Shown: positions 40,618-52,295 of the stretch, in pieces
Layout of the letters: each line of letters starts with the position of its first letter
Position numbering within the stretch: position 1 is the first letter of the stretch
Assembly: GCA_030407315.1 (NCBI GenBank)
Contig: JALQPE010002818.1
Coordinates: 27,785 to 91,784, forward strand
Origin: Asparagopsis taxiformis
Lineage: Eukaryota; Rhodophyta; Florideophyceae; Bonnemaisoniales; Bonnemaisoniaceae
Length of the DNA stretch: 64,000 nucleotides
Direction of reading: 5' to 3'
The notes under the pieces: model-generated
What the model saw: only the letters and a program-made list of their open reading frames with translations
Databases searched by the model: none
What the model was told of the DNA's origin: nothing
Made by a program: the position numbers and the translations under genes

Positions 40618-41729
40618 ATGCCATCAGCTTTCAATTGGTTTTTTGTTCTTGCCGTTGTCGCATTGTCGCGTGCCGCAACACTTCATCCTTCATTCCGACA
40701 GGAAAATGAATGTCCTGTCGTTCTTTCTCCTGATAGACCAGTAACACGGACAGTGATCCGCACTCCACCCGACAGTAACCTAAGAACGGTGCAGCGTAAT
40801 GGCACATTCACCATTCGAATCGAGGCTCCCCGAATTGTTAATGGTGATTTCATCCAATCCGACAATCTCCGTGAAGTAATGGTTGCATTGGTCGACCTGC
40901 AGCCCGATTCTTTCTCCTGGTGTACCGGAACTCTAATATCTCCTACATGGGTATTGTCCGCAGCACACTGCGAATTGCCGCTCTCTACTATAGCAGCGGT
41001 TGGAACAACGCAAGTTGATATTTCGTCCGCTTCTTTAAGACTTCCTGAGGGTGAAGTAATTCGTGTGGGCGCTGTATTTAACCATCCAAACTACGTCAGG
41101 GAGGATCCGTCACTACGCGCTAATGATATTGCTGCAGTGAGACTCGTCCGACCAGCATCCACTCGTCTATTCATGAGGCTTAACTTTAGTCCAAATCAAC
41201 CCAAGACGGGAAGCTTTTCTCGAGTGACTGGGTATGGAACCACAATTTTCATGGAATCAGAACCAATCAACGATTTGGGACGTCTTCGACAAGTTGATGT
41301 GCCAATTTTCTCCACTTCGGCATGCAATCAGCGCTATCAAGGTTTTATTTTCGCGGATAGACATCTATGTGCCGGATATACTACTCGTTCTTGCGACTCA
41401 TGGTAAGTTGACATTTCTTGATACTCTCACCCATTCAAATTATCTGTTTCTAACATTTCGTTATTTCATCCCACCGTGCTGGGAACAGTCAGGGGGACAG
41501 CGGTGGGCCACTCTTCCAATATGACACGAACAACAACCCTGTTATGATGGGCTTAGTATCTTTCGGAAGAGGCTGTGGTGAGCCAAATGTACCTGGGGTT
41601 TATGTGAGGACAAGCCCGTTCCGAAGCTTTCTAGAAAGTGTCGGCGCTGAATTCACCCAGGGTACAAATATTCGCTCTGTGTTTAATTTCAATTCGCTGC
41701 AAGGTATATCTCCGTCGATATTCGATTAA
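40618..41729 (+). CDS. Secreted trypsin-like serine protease (family S1), one intron
   Basis: Exons 40618-41402 and 41489-41729 flank an 86-bp GT-AG intron; joined they encode 341 residues. A signal peptide (about 1-19) is followed by a 50-residue propeptide and the activation site R72-IVNG. The catalytic triad is His117 (LSAAHC), Asp170 (ANDIA) and Ser266 (GDSGGP). Asp260, six residues before the Ser, is the trypsin S1-pocket residue, so cleavage after Lys or Arg is predicted. The intron splits the Cys codon just before QGDSGG, so without splicing the protein would stop before its catalytic Ser. The start was chosen because of the signal peptide and the TATA box. Confidence 0.92.
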
Positions 41730-42359
41730 TGGAGTCAGGGCCAACCGAAACAACCTGGCTTGATTCTGCTTGAGTAAATTTCAAAGCCCTTGAATTGAAA
41801 GAGAAAAAGAGGGTGTAAACCGGAGATAAGCTGTTGATTGCTTCACCAGATTGGAGCCCATAAGAGGGAGATAAAGTAGTCGAGTTCAAATCAATGTCGC
41901 TTGGTAAAGTGGGGAAAGGCAGTTAACCCTTCCAATATTACTGGTTAGCCCAATTCTGCACAGTAGACGGTTTCGGAATAGTAACCGTTGCCCCCGTAGC
42001 CTGCAATATCATGCCAAACCTGCAGACACGACAAATGAATATATTCTGCACATTCCCACCTCATCCCACCACAACTCTCCGCAAAGTCATCAAAGTCCAA
42101 CACAGTTACCGAGAGATTTGAGAAATTGTGGAATTCATATTAAAAATTCCACAAATCGCTAAATTAGAAAATTTACATATTTTCGGTTCTAGGTCTCCAT
42201 TTCTGTCATCGTTTTTGCCACTACACTCACTGTGCCAGTACGCAGACACAGACAGACTGTCCACGACACGACACTGCCGGTATCACGAGAGATACCAAGA
42301 CATACATAATAGAGAGATCAGGAGAGAGCGAACAATAGACAGAGTTACGGCACTATAAG
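41730..42359. other. Intergenic leading into a decayed copia LTR
   Basis: No gene. An inverted pair TGTGGAATT / AATTCCACA at about 42127-42152 may mark the start of the LTR that ends at 42359, directly before the primer-binding site. Confidence 0.35.
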
Positions 42360-43690
42360 GTTATGAGCCCAGTAACACTCCGAAAAGCTACAACAAACCA
42401 AGTCCCAATCGAAGGCCGGGTAGAACCTTCGCTCCGCCATACCACCGCGTTGAGCCTCTGCTCCGCCCCGCACCCAAACAAAAACAACCAAAATTCCCCA
42501 CCACACTACCGCCTCCCGGGCCCAGCCGTTACACTATCGCCAAACATCCCCTTTTTGGTCTGAACTGTGACGCTACGCAAAACTAGAAGACTACCACGAT
42601 CGTACCACCATGGACAGCACACCTCCAACCTTTCCTGCCCGCAAGGCGCCTATGGAACCAAAGATAACTGGACTTTCCCGAGCACCTTCCCTGAACTCAA
42701 CAAAACGAACTACCCACGCTAGCGACGCACCCTCGAAGATCAGTTAATTATAATGGACCTAGAAAATATCATCGAACCCAACTTCCGTCTCACACTCGAA
42801 TTTACAGCAGGGCAAGTCAAATAATACAATAAGGAATCAGTAGCCACTCGGCAAAAAATAATGTCGAGCATTACCGACCAGATCGCCTACCGCATTGATC
42901 CCGAAATTTTCGCTGAGTCACCAGCAATCATAGTTCAAGCCGTCACGAATACCCTCAAAACCTCGTCCGAGCACGAACAGCGGAACCTCGAACGCAAAGA
43001 CAAGAACCTCACATTGTCAGCAGACACCACAATCAAGGAATTCATTACCCGACACCGCGTGCTTCGTAAACGCATGCTGGCTGCTCAATATCCCGACACC
43101 CAGAACGAAACAATCACAATTAGATTCACTCTCGATAGTCTCTCAGATCATCCCACTACCATGAAATACCACGCCAAATGAGGATAGCCAGAATACCAGC
43201 CACAATCATGGAACTTCAAGACCGACTAGAGGAAGTTGAGGAAATAAGCCAGAAAACCAAGACCATATAATTCTCTCCAGACACAGCATCCTACAGACGC
43301 AACACATATGGAAGAAATGCATACCCCAACAACTCTCGTCAACGCCGAAATTGGACTCCTAGCCATTGATCCACGCCAAATGAAATCGACCAGCTGATGC
43401 AGCTCGGCAAAATACTATCCTCTATCAAAGATGAAACAAATCACAATGCACGACCTACCGCTAAACGCAACGGTAAACGAGAGCAAGGAAACCAACACGC
43501 CATCGCAAGGCAAAAAGCATCAAATCACACGACAGCAATAGATAAAATTGTCGAATCGATTGGAATTGCCCGGAAGATGCACCTGAATGCGACATCAGAC
43601 GAAGAATCAGACAGCAGTAGTACGTTAATTATCGATTCCGGTGCATCCTGTAGTATACGTGGCCAATTCGAAAATGGCAAATATTTATGA
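42360..43690 (+). pseudogene. Decayed copia-type element: primer-binding site, Gag pieces and protease
   Basis: At 42360-42372 GTTATGAGCCCAG matches the half initiator-tRNA complement with one mismatch, and an ATG-initiated frame starts inside it (42363), just as in the intact copia element. Broken frames follow: 42861-43181 reads as a copia Gag segment (FITRHRVLRKRM, TIRFTLDSL), and 43397-43690 ends with a protease active-site motif LIIDSGAS. Stops and frame changes separate the pieces. No integrase, RT or second LTR is seen; the element breaks off near 43690. This is an old, 5'-only remnant of a family different from C1. Confidence 0.65.
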
Positions 43691-44015
43691 TTTCCGCGGA
43701 ATTCGAATTTCGTCGGACACGACCGGCGACAGCAATGTACGAGAATTGCTGGCGCATGCGCGCGCAACCGGCACACGTGTGCAGCGAACGAACTGGCACG
43801 CGGCCAACGGACCAGTGGGTCCACATGTGCGACCCACAAGGTCCTTTCCCATTCGGGGACGTTACGAACAGTGTTTAAACTGTAATGCGATGCCATCGTG
43901 GCTAAATAGGTATTGGCATCGTGTCGGGAGGGAAAAGGGACAAGCATCGATCGGGCAACGTGCTCTAGTCTACGACTGCCTTCTACGTTTTACGTTTATG
44001 TTAACGCCTAACGAG

Positions 44016-44674
44016 GCTTCGTCTCCGCCAAGCTGCGTACTCCCTGCCCATTGCCACACGTGAGGCTGATCGCGTGTCGTGCCTACGGGTTTGGTTGAGA
44101 GCGCCTCCGGTGACGTGCCACATCGTTTAGCGAACGTGAACCACGCGTGGAAAGTTTCGTCGTGACGCCCGTGCCTACTCGCTAATCTATTCTACCCTAT
44201 CCTCTTCTTTGCTACCAAAATACAGTCAAGAACCAGCGGGTGGCACTGTTCGTTCGTTTCGTTCGGAGGACAGCGTGTCCACTGGCTCGTACCAGCTACT
44301 CTAGAACTAACTACCACACTGGTCTTCCAACCTAGAAGTTGCTACCAGCCAAACGAAAACCAACGAGGTTGTGGTTGTTACGTTCTAGAGTAGCTGGTAC
44401 GAGCTACGGACACGCTGTCCTTTAACGAACGAACAACGAAACAGTGCCACCCGCTGGTGTTTGACTGTATTGGTAGCGAAGTAGAAAGGATAAGGTAGAG
44501 AATAGGTTAGCAGGTAGACACGGGCGTCACGACGAACGATCCACGCGAGGATTACGTCAACGGACGAGGTGGCACCTCACCGGAGGCGCTCTCAACCAAA
44601 CCCGTAGGCACGACACGCGATCAGCCTCACGTGTGGCAATGGGCAGGGAGTACGCAGCTCGACGGAGACGAAGC
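44016..44674. repeat. Large foldback (inverted repeat with about 300-bp arms)
   Basis: The arm from 44016 (GCTTCGTCTCC...) to about 44330 is the imperfect reverse complement of about 44372 to 44674. Shared blocks include the region around CACACGTGAGGCTGATCGCG, the GAGCGCCTCCGGTGA block and GTACCAGCTACTCTAGAA next to the loop. The loop is about 40 bp. Scattered mismatches show the arms have diverged. It could be a foldback transposon or two LTR fragments head to head. Confidence 0.8.
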
Positions 44675-46200
44675 TGTGATGCAATTTATGTCGCGAGTGC
44701 GCGCGCGGGTCGGAGCGATGCGTCGCGTTGAGTCCGCGTGCATCCGCGCTGAGTTAGTTAGTAAGCGAGCGTACGCGTGGCGATACAATTACGTGTCACG
44801 GCGCGCCTGCGCGAACGCGTGCGATTGCTAGCCCGGCGCCACGTGTAGCGCCTTCTACGAATTTCCCTTTATTTCCCCTTTTTTGGGTTTTTTATGACGA
44901 AAGTCTTTTTCCCAAATATTTCCCTTTTTGCGTGCGAGCGAGCGGCCGCCGGCCGGCCGCGCAAGGACAACCTGTCCTGAGTAGTTAGCTATTAATGGTC
45001 GTTCTGCTTCGCACTTTACCAATAAACAGTCAGCATCTTCGCAGCTACGAGTTAAGCGTTTAGCGAATCGCGAGGACCGATTGCGTTACAACGTTGCGTG
45101 CGGGTTGCTCACGATCGCCGACGTTCGCGTGCGCGCTGCGCATAAACCGATCGTCGAACCGCGTCGCACCGCGATAGCGCGCGTTGCGTCGCACGCCACT
45201 TGGCCAGGGATTTACGACCCCTGTGTGGATCGCGTTGTGCTCGAGTTTACTCGGTGATCTCTCCCTGAGATCACGGCTTGCGCCGGCCCGCGAATACCGT
45301 GTTGCGATCGTTCCCTACGCGTTCCGCCGTTGTACCACCCGTTCGCCAGCGCGACCGAGCGACGCGCGAAACGCAAGTTCAACCAGCGCGTTACGGTTCA
45401 CCTCGCCCTGACACGGCTGCAATTCTAGAACTCCCTTAGCGATCGCCACCCCGGCTGGTCCTACAACATCCCCACTCACCACAGCCAGAACAGACACCAC
45501 CCCCTCCCCCTCTTTCTCCTCACTTTCCTAAAACCCCTTCCTCTCGGGGCCTTCAACCGCACCCTCCTACGGTCCCACCTAAACACCCCCTCCGCCCTCA
45601 CTACCCCAACACCCCGCAGCGTCTCCCCAATCCCCATAATATGCTTGTCGGCACTCCTCTCCGAATCACACCCCAATCTAAACCCGCACTCCGTACATTT
45701 CCACCTCCCCCTGTACCATCCCAAGATTCCATCCCCCACAGAACACATCCTCATACCACAGAAGAATTTTCTTCCTCTCATACCTCATCCTTAAAACCTC
45801 CATCAGCTCCATGTAAATTTCTATGTAAATATTTTCTCCACTATGCAATCTCAAACATGTATGAGCGTATGCCTTTCCGCTTTGTCAACCCTGAATATTG
45901 GTACTCATGTATTCATAAAATAGGGCCACCCACATCCCTATCCCGTTCTGCAAGCTTTACAAACCACTAGACGCATACTCCACAACTATACAACAAACAC
46001 TACTCGCTATTTCAGACGACGCGGTACACAAGTAGCGTAGTCTCAACCTTCCGTGCAGCCTTCCCTGATGCGTACAAGTGCGAAACACGTCTAGACTACT
46101 ACTACTACGATATAGTATATCAGAAGTGACTGCGGGAATTTTCGGCACAGGAGATGCTGGGCCACCAAATTGGGTTTTCGGAAATTTAAGAATTTCTGGG
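44675..46200. other. CpG-rich then pyrimidine-rich DNA, possible solo LTR, no gene
   Basis: 44675-45450 is rich in CG dinucleotides and contains AATAAA near 45022, which could be an LTR R/U5 region, but no partner or target duplication was found. 45450-45830 is a long C/T-rich stretch on the plus strand. Confidence 0.35.
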
Positions 46201-46204
46201 CTGG

Positions 46205-46925
46205 CCAGCAGGGACAAGGACCAAGACCTGTCCCTGACGTGTTGGGCCTGAAATCGACCCTTCGTGAGACGCGATTTTGGCTTACAGTTGGTGCTTACAG
46301 ACGCCAGTGATAGCCCCCGATCGGGGCGGCGGTCGGTTCCTGGGGCCGTTGTGGCCAAATTAGACACCTTGATTTGAATTAAAATTTGGGCTATTCTCAA
46401 AAACATGCACATGTGAACATGTTTTTGAGATGGGGGTGTGCCGTACGGCACAATCGACCCGCCCAAATCGTTGATTTTTGCAATATTTTTTGTGCCCGAA
46501 ATTTTAGAATTTCTGGGCTGGCCAGCAGTGCAATCGAGCTGGACATCCACCGGACGTCCATTTCAGGCTGGTCGTGAGAGAGTGGGGCGGGACCATGATG
46601 GAACAAGGACCAAGACCTGTCCCTGGCGTATTGAACCTGAAATCGACCCTTCGTCAGACGTCATTTAGCCTTACAGTTAGTGCTTACAGAAGCCAGTGAT
46701 GACCCCACTCGGGGCGGCGGCCGGTGCCTGGGGCCGTTGTGGCCAAATTAGACACCCTAATTTGAATTAAAATTTAGGCTCTTCTCAAAAACATGCACAT
46801 GTGAACATGTTTTTGAGATGGGGGTGTGCCGTACGGCACAATCGACCCGCTGAAATCAAGGTTTTTTACAATATTTTTGCTGCCCGAAATTCTAGAATTT
46901 CTGGGCTGGCCAGCAATGCAATAGC
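46205..46925. repeat. Tandem copies (about 388-bp spacing) of a hairpin-bearing repeat
   Basis: Two copies share, in order, GGACAAGGACCAAGACCTGT, a CTTACAG pair, a GGGGCGGCGG block, a 12-bp hairpin (CTCAAAAACATG with CATGTTTTTGAG, 46396-46429 and 46784-46817) and the perfect 14-bp palindrome GTGCCGTACGGCAC (46438-46451 and 46826-46839). They end in TCTGGGCTGGCCAGCA. A third, shorter copy is at 48056. Confidence 0.85.
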
Positions 46926-47439
46926 TATCTGCTCTAAACCGATTCTAACAAGCAGAAAGAATCCTCTCCTTCATGACGATGCTCTCGAATTGAGTGCAAT
47001 GCAACGGACTCCCTCCAGGAGAACGACAAAGCATCGTCTTTTGCAAGGCATTTCCGTACGAAAAATAATCGAAAAACATATTTGACTTTAACCTAACAGC
47101 TATCGCGAGCACCGTACTCAGCTATATTTCCTCTGTAATTTCCTTCCTCCAACCAATCAATAGCCGCTTGGTCACAGGCTTAAAAGCCTTCCCTATCTGT
47201 CCTATCCATCGAAGACCCTCGGAGGGTTCGATCCAGGCCTTCATCACCCATGATGGTGTGCAACCCGAGAAATTGAAAATGGAACATATTGCGACAGGGA
47301 CGAGATATCATTCAATGAAAGAGAAGTTCTCTTTCGTTTACTTTTTTTCTAACAAGATTCTAAACGTCTACAAACCCTATGTCGTCCGTCCGTTTTCATC
47401 CCGGAGAGATGTGGATGTGAGGTAAGACGCAGTGGTGAT
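46926..47439. other. No gene seen
   Basis: Low-information spacer; a GGTTCGATCC near 47225 resembles a tRNA B box but has no tRNA around it. Confidence 0.4.
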
Positions 47440-47770
47440 GTTGTGTTGATTCCCACAGACGGAGGTGGAGGAGGTGGCTACGGAGGAAGCCTGGAGAACT
47501 TCTCCGGTACTGACATCTCACATGTTGAACATGTGAGATGTCAGTACCCATGGATGAGAAGAAAAACATGTTCAGGTCCGGTTCGGATATTCTTTCCATT
47601 AACGGAGGCGGCTACGGTGCAAGCCTGGAGAACATGTGACTCACATCTTGGAGATGTCAGTACCCATGGATGAGAAGAAAAGCATGTTGAGGTGCGGTTC
47701 GGATATTCGATCCATTAACGGAGGTGGTGGAGGAGGCTATGGTGGAAGCCTGGAGAAGAATAGAGTAGTC
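47440..47770. repeat. Imperfect tandem repeat with GGxGGxTA coding-like blocks and a 43-bp palindrome
   Basis: Blocks of about 110-140 bp recur, each holding a GGAGG-rich run that would read GGGYGGSLE, then AGTACCCATGGATGAGAAGA, then GGTTCGGATATTC. A perfect palindrome with 21-bp arms and a 1-bp centre occupies 47506-47548. The frames are broken, so I see no gene. Confidence 0.6.
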
Positions 47771-48055
47771 CTATACCCATGGATCACAAGAAGACGTTGT
47801 TGGGCTCCTTTTCGAAGCCCATTCGTCTCTTGAATAAATTTAGCACCCAAATCATATACGATTGCCGAGTTGACACCCCGTATGTCTCGTTGGTAGAAAT
47901 AGCAGGGGTTCCACCACTCAGCTGGCGGGAAGTAGTTACTGATTATATGAGATATGGCTTAGCTCCCGCCAAAACCGATAGCTCTGGGCTCAGGTTCTCC
48001 AAATGTGGTTATACGAATGTGTTCTGACAATGCTAGAAGACGAATATCTGCATCC

Positions 48056-48216
48056 TGATTTGAATTAAAATTTGGGCTATTCTCAAAAACATGCACATGT
48101 GAACATGTTTTTGAGATGGGGATGTGCCGTACGGCACAATCGACCGCCCAAATCGATGTTTTTTTGCAATATTTTTTGTGCCCGAAATTGTAGAATTTCT
48201 GGTCTGGCCAGCAATG
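48056..48216. repeat. Third, shorter copy of the hairpin-bearing repeat
   Basis: Matches the right half of the 46.2-46.9 kb copies, including the hairpin (48082-48115) and the palindrome GTGCCGTACGGCAC (48124-48137). The left half with the CTTACAG pair is missing. Confidence 0.8.
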
Positions 48217-48584
48217 CATCTGAGCTGCACATCCCCATGTCCAGTGGCCGTCCGGATGTCGCTCACCTGGTAAGCGTGATGCACCTGTGACAACCTATGT
48301 GACTGCAGTCACAGCCGCCATGGCGGCCGTGCAGTACAACCCTCAAAGACAGGGAATCACAATCTTTTTAATATTTTTCTCTACCACGTATCCGTCACAA
48401 CTTATTACCTACACCGGTTACGGGTTTCAAGACCTTTCCAGTGCTGTGTACCCGTATACTCTGTTCCGTTCGATATCAACCAGTGTTCCTCACGAAAGAG
48501 TGCAAACGTCACGAGATACGTCGTCAAATTTGACTGTCTCGCCGAGCGGTCGCCATCCTGTACCGAATTTCCACTCATTCCATT

Positions 48585-49724
48585 ATGACGAATAAGCGCA
48601 GGCGCAACAGCAATCCGATCGTTGACGACGCAACCGTGCCAAATCTGCGCGAACCCGCTAGCCCTTGGGAGGATTCTAGTGACATGGGTACATGTCGAAA
48701 CGTAGGTCGCGCCGCCCGCGAAACTACTCTCGCTGGCAAAGACTTCCTCCGCCTCTTGCTGGATTTATTCGCCCACTCAAGTTTCGCAGACTTGACGGAC
48801 AAGCTGGGAGGTTTCACATACGCGGACCTTGGCGCTTGGGTTGCGCAGGGCACGGAAGAACAATTTGCGGCGCTGCAAGGTCGACTCAGCATGGCCTTCA
48901 GCGGTCGTTCGAAGAATGCTGGAGTCGAGGCGGATGTTGCCGAAATCGTCATGGCAGAGATGAACGTTGAGCGAGCCAAGCAGATTGTTCGTCTGGCATT
49001 ACCGATTGCCGAGTTTTCAAGACAGGATGAGCGTATCGGGCAATGGGTTGAGCACTGCATCCTTTCTGGGATCGTGCCGCAGACCTTCCTTATTGGATGT
49101 AACATGCTTCCTTCGCCACTACAGGCGCCGCAGCGCGGGGAACCAAGCGCCTTCGTTCTTGCTCCACCGGAAACGTTCGAGGTATTGATGTATTTCCAAG
49201 CGTTGTCTATCATCCGAAATCACAACAAGAACCTGCCGCGTCGCCGAATAGGCGACGCGGCCGAAGAGGGGAACGAAGCCGCACGCGTCCCAGCCCATCG
49301 GAAAAGCACTAATCGAGCTTGTTACGTGGTTCAAGTTTTATACCATGCTTGGACCGATGTGGCCTTCGCCGCAAAGTTTTCCAGCTTCGAAGAGTTGATG
49401 GCGCCGTACATCATTTTCGACAGCAGTGAGCATTGGTTTGACGTGCTCGATGAAGGTCTATTCGCACCGATGGAGCAGAAGCTAGATCTCTACCACGACA
49501 AAGCTCCCTTATCTCATCCTGATGGATATGGTGGAAAAGTAGAGACAAGAACCAGTGCGCAGCACAGTGCATTTAGGGACCTTGTGAGGAAGTTCATCGA
49601 CCGGTTGTGTCGTACCGCCTGGCGGTCCTCGCTGATCGAGCCGTGTCGCTTCCCTATTGGGTACCCACTTACGGGTTGTGCCAATCAGAAGGCACCAGCC
49701 AACTGGCGTGTTTCCTATACTTAG
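48585..49724 (+). CDS. Hypothetical protein
   Basis: 379 residues, not recognised. The N-terminus is basic and hydrophilic (MTNKRRRNSN), followed by mostly helical-looking sequence without a signal peptide or membrane segment. Codon usage is even and GC-rich like a genuine gene. The final 40 residues read differently and lie close to LTR-like sequence (from about 49600), so the original C-terminus may have been cut by the gypsy insertion to its right. Given the surroundings it may be an accessory retroelement ORF; a host gene is equally possible. Confidence 0.45.
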   Translation: MTNKRRRNSNPIVDDATVPNLREPASPWEDSSDMGTCRNVGRAARETTLAGKDFLRLLLDLFAHSSFADLTDKLGGFTYADLGAWVAQGTEEQFAALQGRLSMAFSGRSKNAGVEADVAEIVMAEMNVERAKQIVRLALPIAEFSRQDERIGQWVEHCILSGIVPQTFLIGCNMLPSPLQAPQRGEPSAFVLAPPETFEVLMYFQALSIIRNHNKNLPRRRIGDAAEEGNEAARVPAHRKSTNRACYVVQVLYHAWTDVAFAAKFSSFEELMAPYIIFDSSEHWFDVLDEGLFAPMEQKLDLYHDKAPLSHPDGYGGKVETRTSAQHSAFRDLVRKFIDRLCRTAWRSSLIEPCRFPIGYPLTGCANQKAPANWRVSYT

Positions 49725-49942
49725 GACCAGCTATGGCTGACAAATAACCCCACCCGGGCCTATCGGCCCCGGCCAAGACCCCACAAGGGGCAAATTTTAA
49801 CTTAGGCTGATCAGCCATACATTACAATGTAAGCCTATTGGCAATGACCTCGCGGGTAGGCGAGCGCCAGTAATTGGGTTCTGATTGGTCACTAACTGGA
49901 TATTTATTCCTAACCACTAACCCTAGCTTACAGTAGACTTAG

Positions 49943-49949
49943 TATAAAA
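49943..49949 (+). promoter_or_regulatory. TATA box of element G2
   Basis: TATAAAA, preceded within 20 bp by CTTACAGT, the motif also abundant in the LTR at 54.9 kb. Confidence 0.5.
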
Positions 49950-50369
49950 CTGCCACTGGAATAGCCAGTAGGCACGGTTTCTAGAGTAACGTAAACTCAA
50001 GTGGAATTACGACCCACAGGAACAGTGTTCGCATACCTATTGTTCAACCCCTCTCCGGGAAAACCTTAGGGTTAGCCAACAGCTCGACGGATTACGTCAT
50101 CTTGCTCCATTAATACGCCTCTCGCGTGAGCACCCCTTTGTCACACAACCCCCTCCGGGTAACGACACCTTCTCTCTCACGAGACTACCCGCTGGGTACC
50201 TATAAGGTTCATCTGCTCTACCACTTCCTCTACCGAGGCTCGGGACACCTGTCCGGTGGTTTGCCGCTCTAGCGGATTTTCTACCTGCTACATTGGTCTC
50301 TCGACCTAGAACCTTGTACCCTCGGGTAAGTCTCTTTGAGAGAAATTTTCCTTCACAATCATCTTCACG

Positions 50370-52295
50370 ATGCCTCGTAACCCTACAGCGGGACCCTCTA
50401 GTGAGGACATAGCGCCTGCCAGCGACTTATCCGATTCGGATCTGATCGCCGAAGAAGGCGTGGTGATTAACACCTGCAAGACCGAGCCGACCGAATCTTC
50501 AACGAACGGTTGGAAGAGTTCAAGGCTGAATTCAGCACCGTCGTCGAGAAGACTGTTCAAGACCGCAGGGCGGAAATCGTAGACGCTACGGTCGAAACCG
50601 TCATGGAACTGGTCGAGCCAAAGCTGATGGCCGCCAGCCGAGAAGCCACCCAAGATCGGGACGCCGAGTTCCTAGTGGAAACCTGGAATCAGGTCAAAGC
50701 CGAATTCGCTAAGCGCGTGTCCCTTTTGGGAAACTCGTCTGGAGGAGCTTTCGATTCACGGCTTTAGTGCCAGTCCATTAGGACAACAGGAGTTTCCTGC
50801 TCGCCGCATCCGATCGGCTGACTTCCCTGACCCTACATCCGGTAGGGAGGAAGAAGAAGATCCCCGATTGGATCAAGTCGCAGAAGCAACCCGACACCTG
50901 TCGGACCGTGTCGACGCCCTCGCCGAATCACTATCCCAAACAGGGAATATCTCTCGCACGAGACAGCACACTCGTGCCACCGGATCTGTACCGGAAAACC
51001 CCTCGTGGGATGATGAAGAAGGACCCCTTGAGGAAGGCTTAGTGCCTTTGAAGGCCCGCGAACCCGCGTTCGACCTAGTGGTCTCCTATCGGTACTACCG
51101 ACTCAAGAACAAGTCCCTAACGACTGATACCCCAATGGGTAAATCGAGAAGCTTGTATAAGCTAACGGAGAAGATCCGTAATTTCAACGCGTCATTCACG
51201 CCGTTCGATGGTACGGAACCCATCGATATCCTCCGGTTCCTCGCGGAATTTCAAGATGCATGTGATTCATGCGGAGTCTCGGAGGGAGAAGCTACCAAGT
51301 TACTCAAGTATTTCCTGGAAGGAGAACCTCAACGGTTTATCGCCGCTGAGGCGCGAAAGCGCAAGCTTCTCAACCACCTGCACCAGCAGATCACTTGGCC
51401 TCAAGCCGTTAACGCCCTTCTGGCTCACTACGCGACGGACAATGTCCTAGCGGACGCATATGACGCAGTAACGCGTATACGGCAAGGGCCGGATGAGGAC
51501 GAAGCTGCCTACGCAGACAGACTGCAGGACGCTGCACTCCTGTGTGCGAACGTCTTCTCGGAAAGAGACTTGGTCAACTACTACCTCAAGGGCCTACGCC
51601 CAGAGGTTAAACACACCGTCAAGGTGACTATAGGCCGCAGTGGCGGAGAAGATTTTCTTGCTGTCCGTAACCTTGCTAAAGGACTCGGGGACTCTTTACG
51701 AGCATCGCTACCCGCGAAACCTAAGGCTTACCCTACTCGGGAAATCGCGGACCGGAAACGCAAAGCGTTGCTCGCTACCGTACCCGGAGAACCGGCTGTA
51801 ATACCGCGGACCCCGCCGCCGACCTTACCTTCCCCTACCGGGAACCCAATGGGCGCGCCAATGCAGGCCCCTACCCTAACGGGAGAACATCTTAAACTCG
51901 CTGAGAGTATGATCCCCGAAGGGGCTGTTACTTGGAGATGCTCTGGCTGTCGCCAACCGGGGCACGTGTTATACACTTGTCCTTACCTACCACCCTCAGT
52001 GGGAACTTACTTCGCCTTTGCGAACTACGCTTACCAGCAAGAACCGGAACAAGTTATGCGCCGCCAACAGCGCCAGTCCAACCGGTTCAACCGGAAAAGG
52101 GATTACCCTAAAGCCGTACTCCAACGGTCAAACCCTCCAACACGCATGGTTGCGTTCGCCGATGACGAAAATCATCCCAAATTGGGCCCTCTGAGGCGAG
52201 ACGTTTTAGAACGTAACGGATCTTCCGTAACGGCTCAAGACGTTGCCGACGCCTTGGAAACCTCCGACGACTCCGACACGTCGTCGGAAAACTAA
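50370..52295 (+). pseudogene. gag: Gag of gypsy element G2, two frameshifts in the N-terminal third
   Basis: Translation begins MPRNPTAGPSS at 50370, must shift near 50500 into the frame reading FNERLEEFKAEF, and shift back near 50730 to join the long frame that is open through 50868-52295. The last part has the capsid-like region (FDGTEPIDILRFLAEF, LAHYATDN) and a CCHC zinc knuckle (CSGCRQPGHVLYTC, about 51943-51984). The stop codon overlaps the next start as TAATG. The two shifts make this copy defective unless they are sequence errors. Confidence 0.75.

Noticed and set aside
43525..43947. 140-codon minus-strand frame over the copia remnant
   Set aside because: Shadow of the protease fragment and its flank; no independent support.
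44675..45100. Solo LTR with AATAAA
   Set aside because: No matching target duplication and no second copy in the window; left as a possibility only.
47160..47240. GGTTCGATCC preceded by TAGCCGCTTGG, resembling tRNA B and A boxes
   Set aside because: No acceptor or anticodon stems can be formed and the box spacing is too long; not a tRNA.
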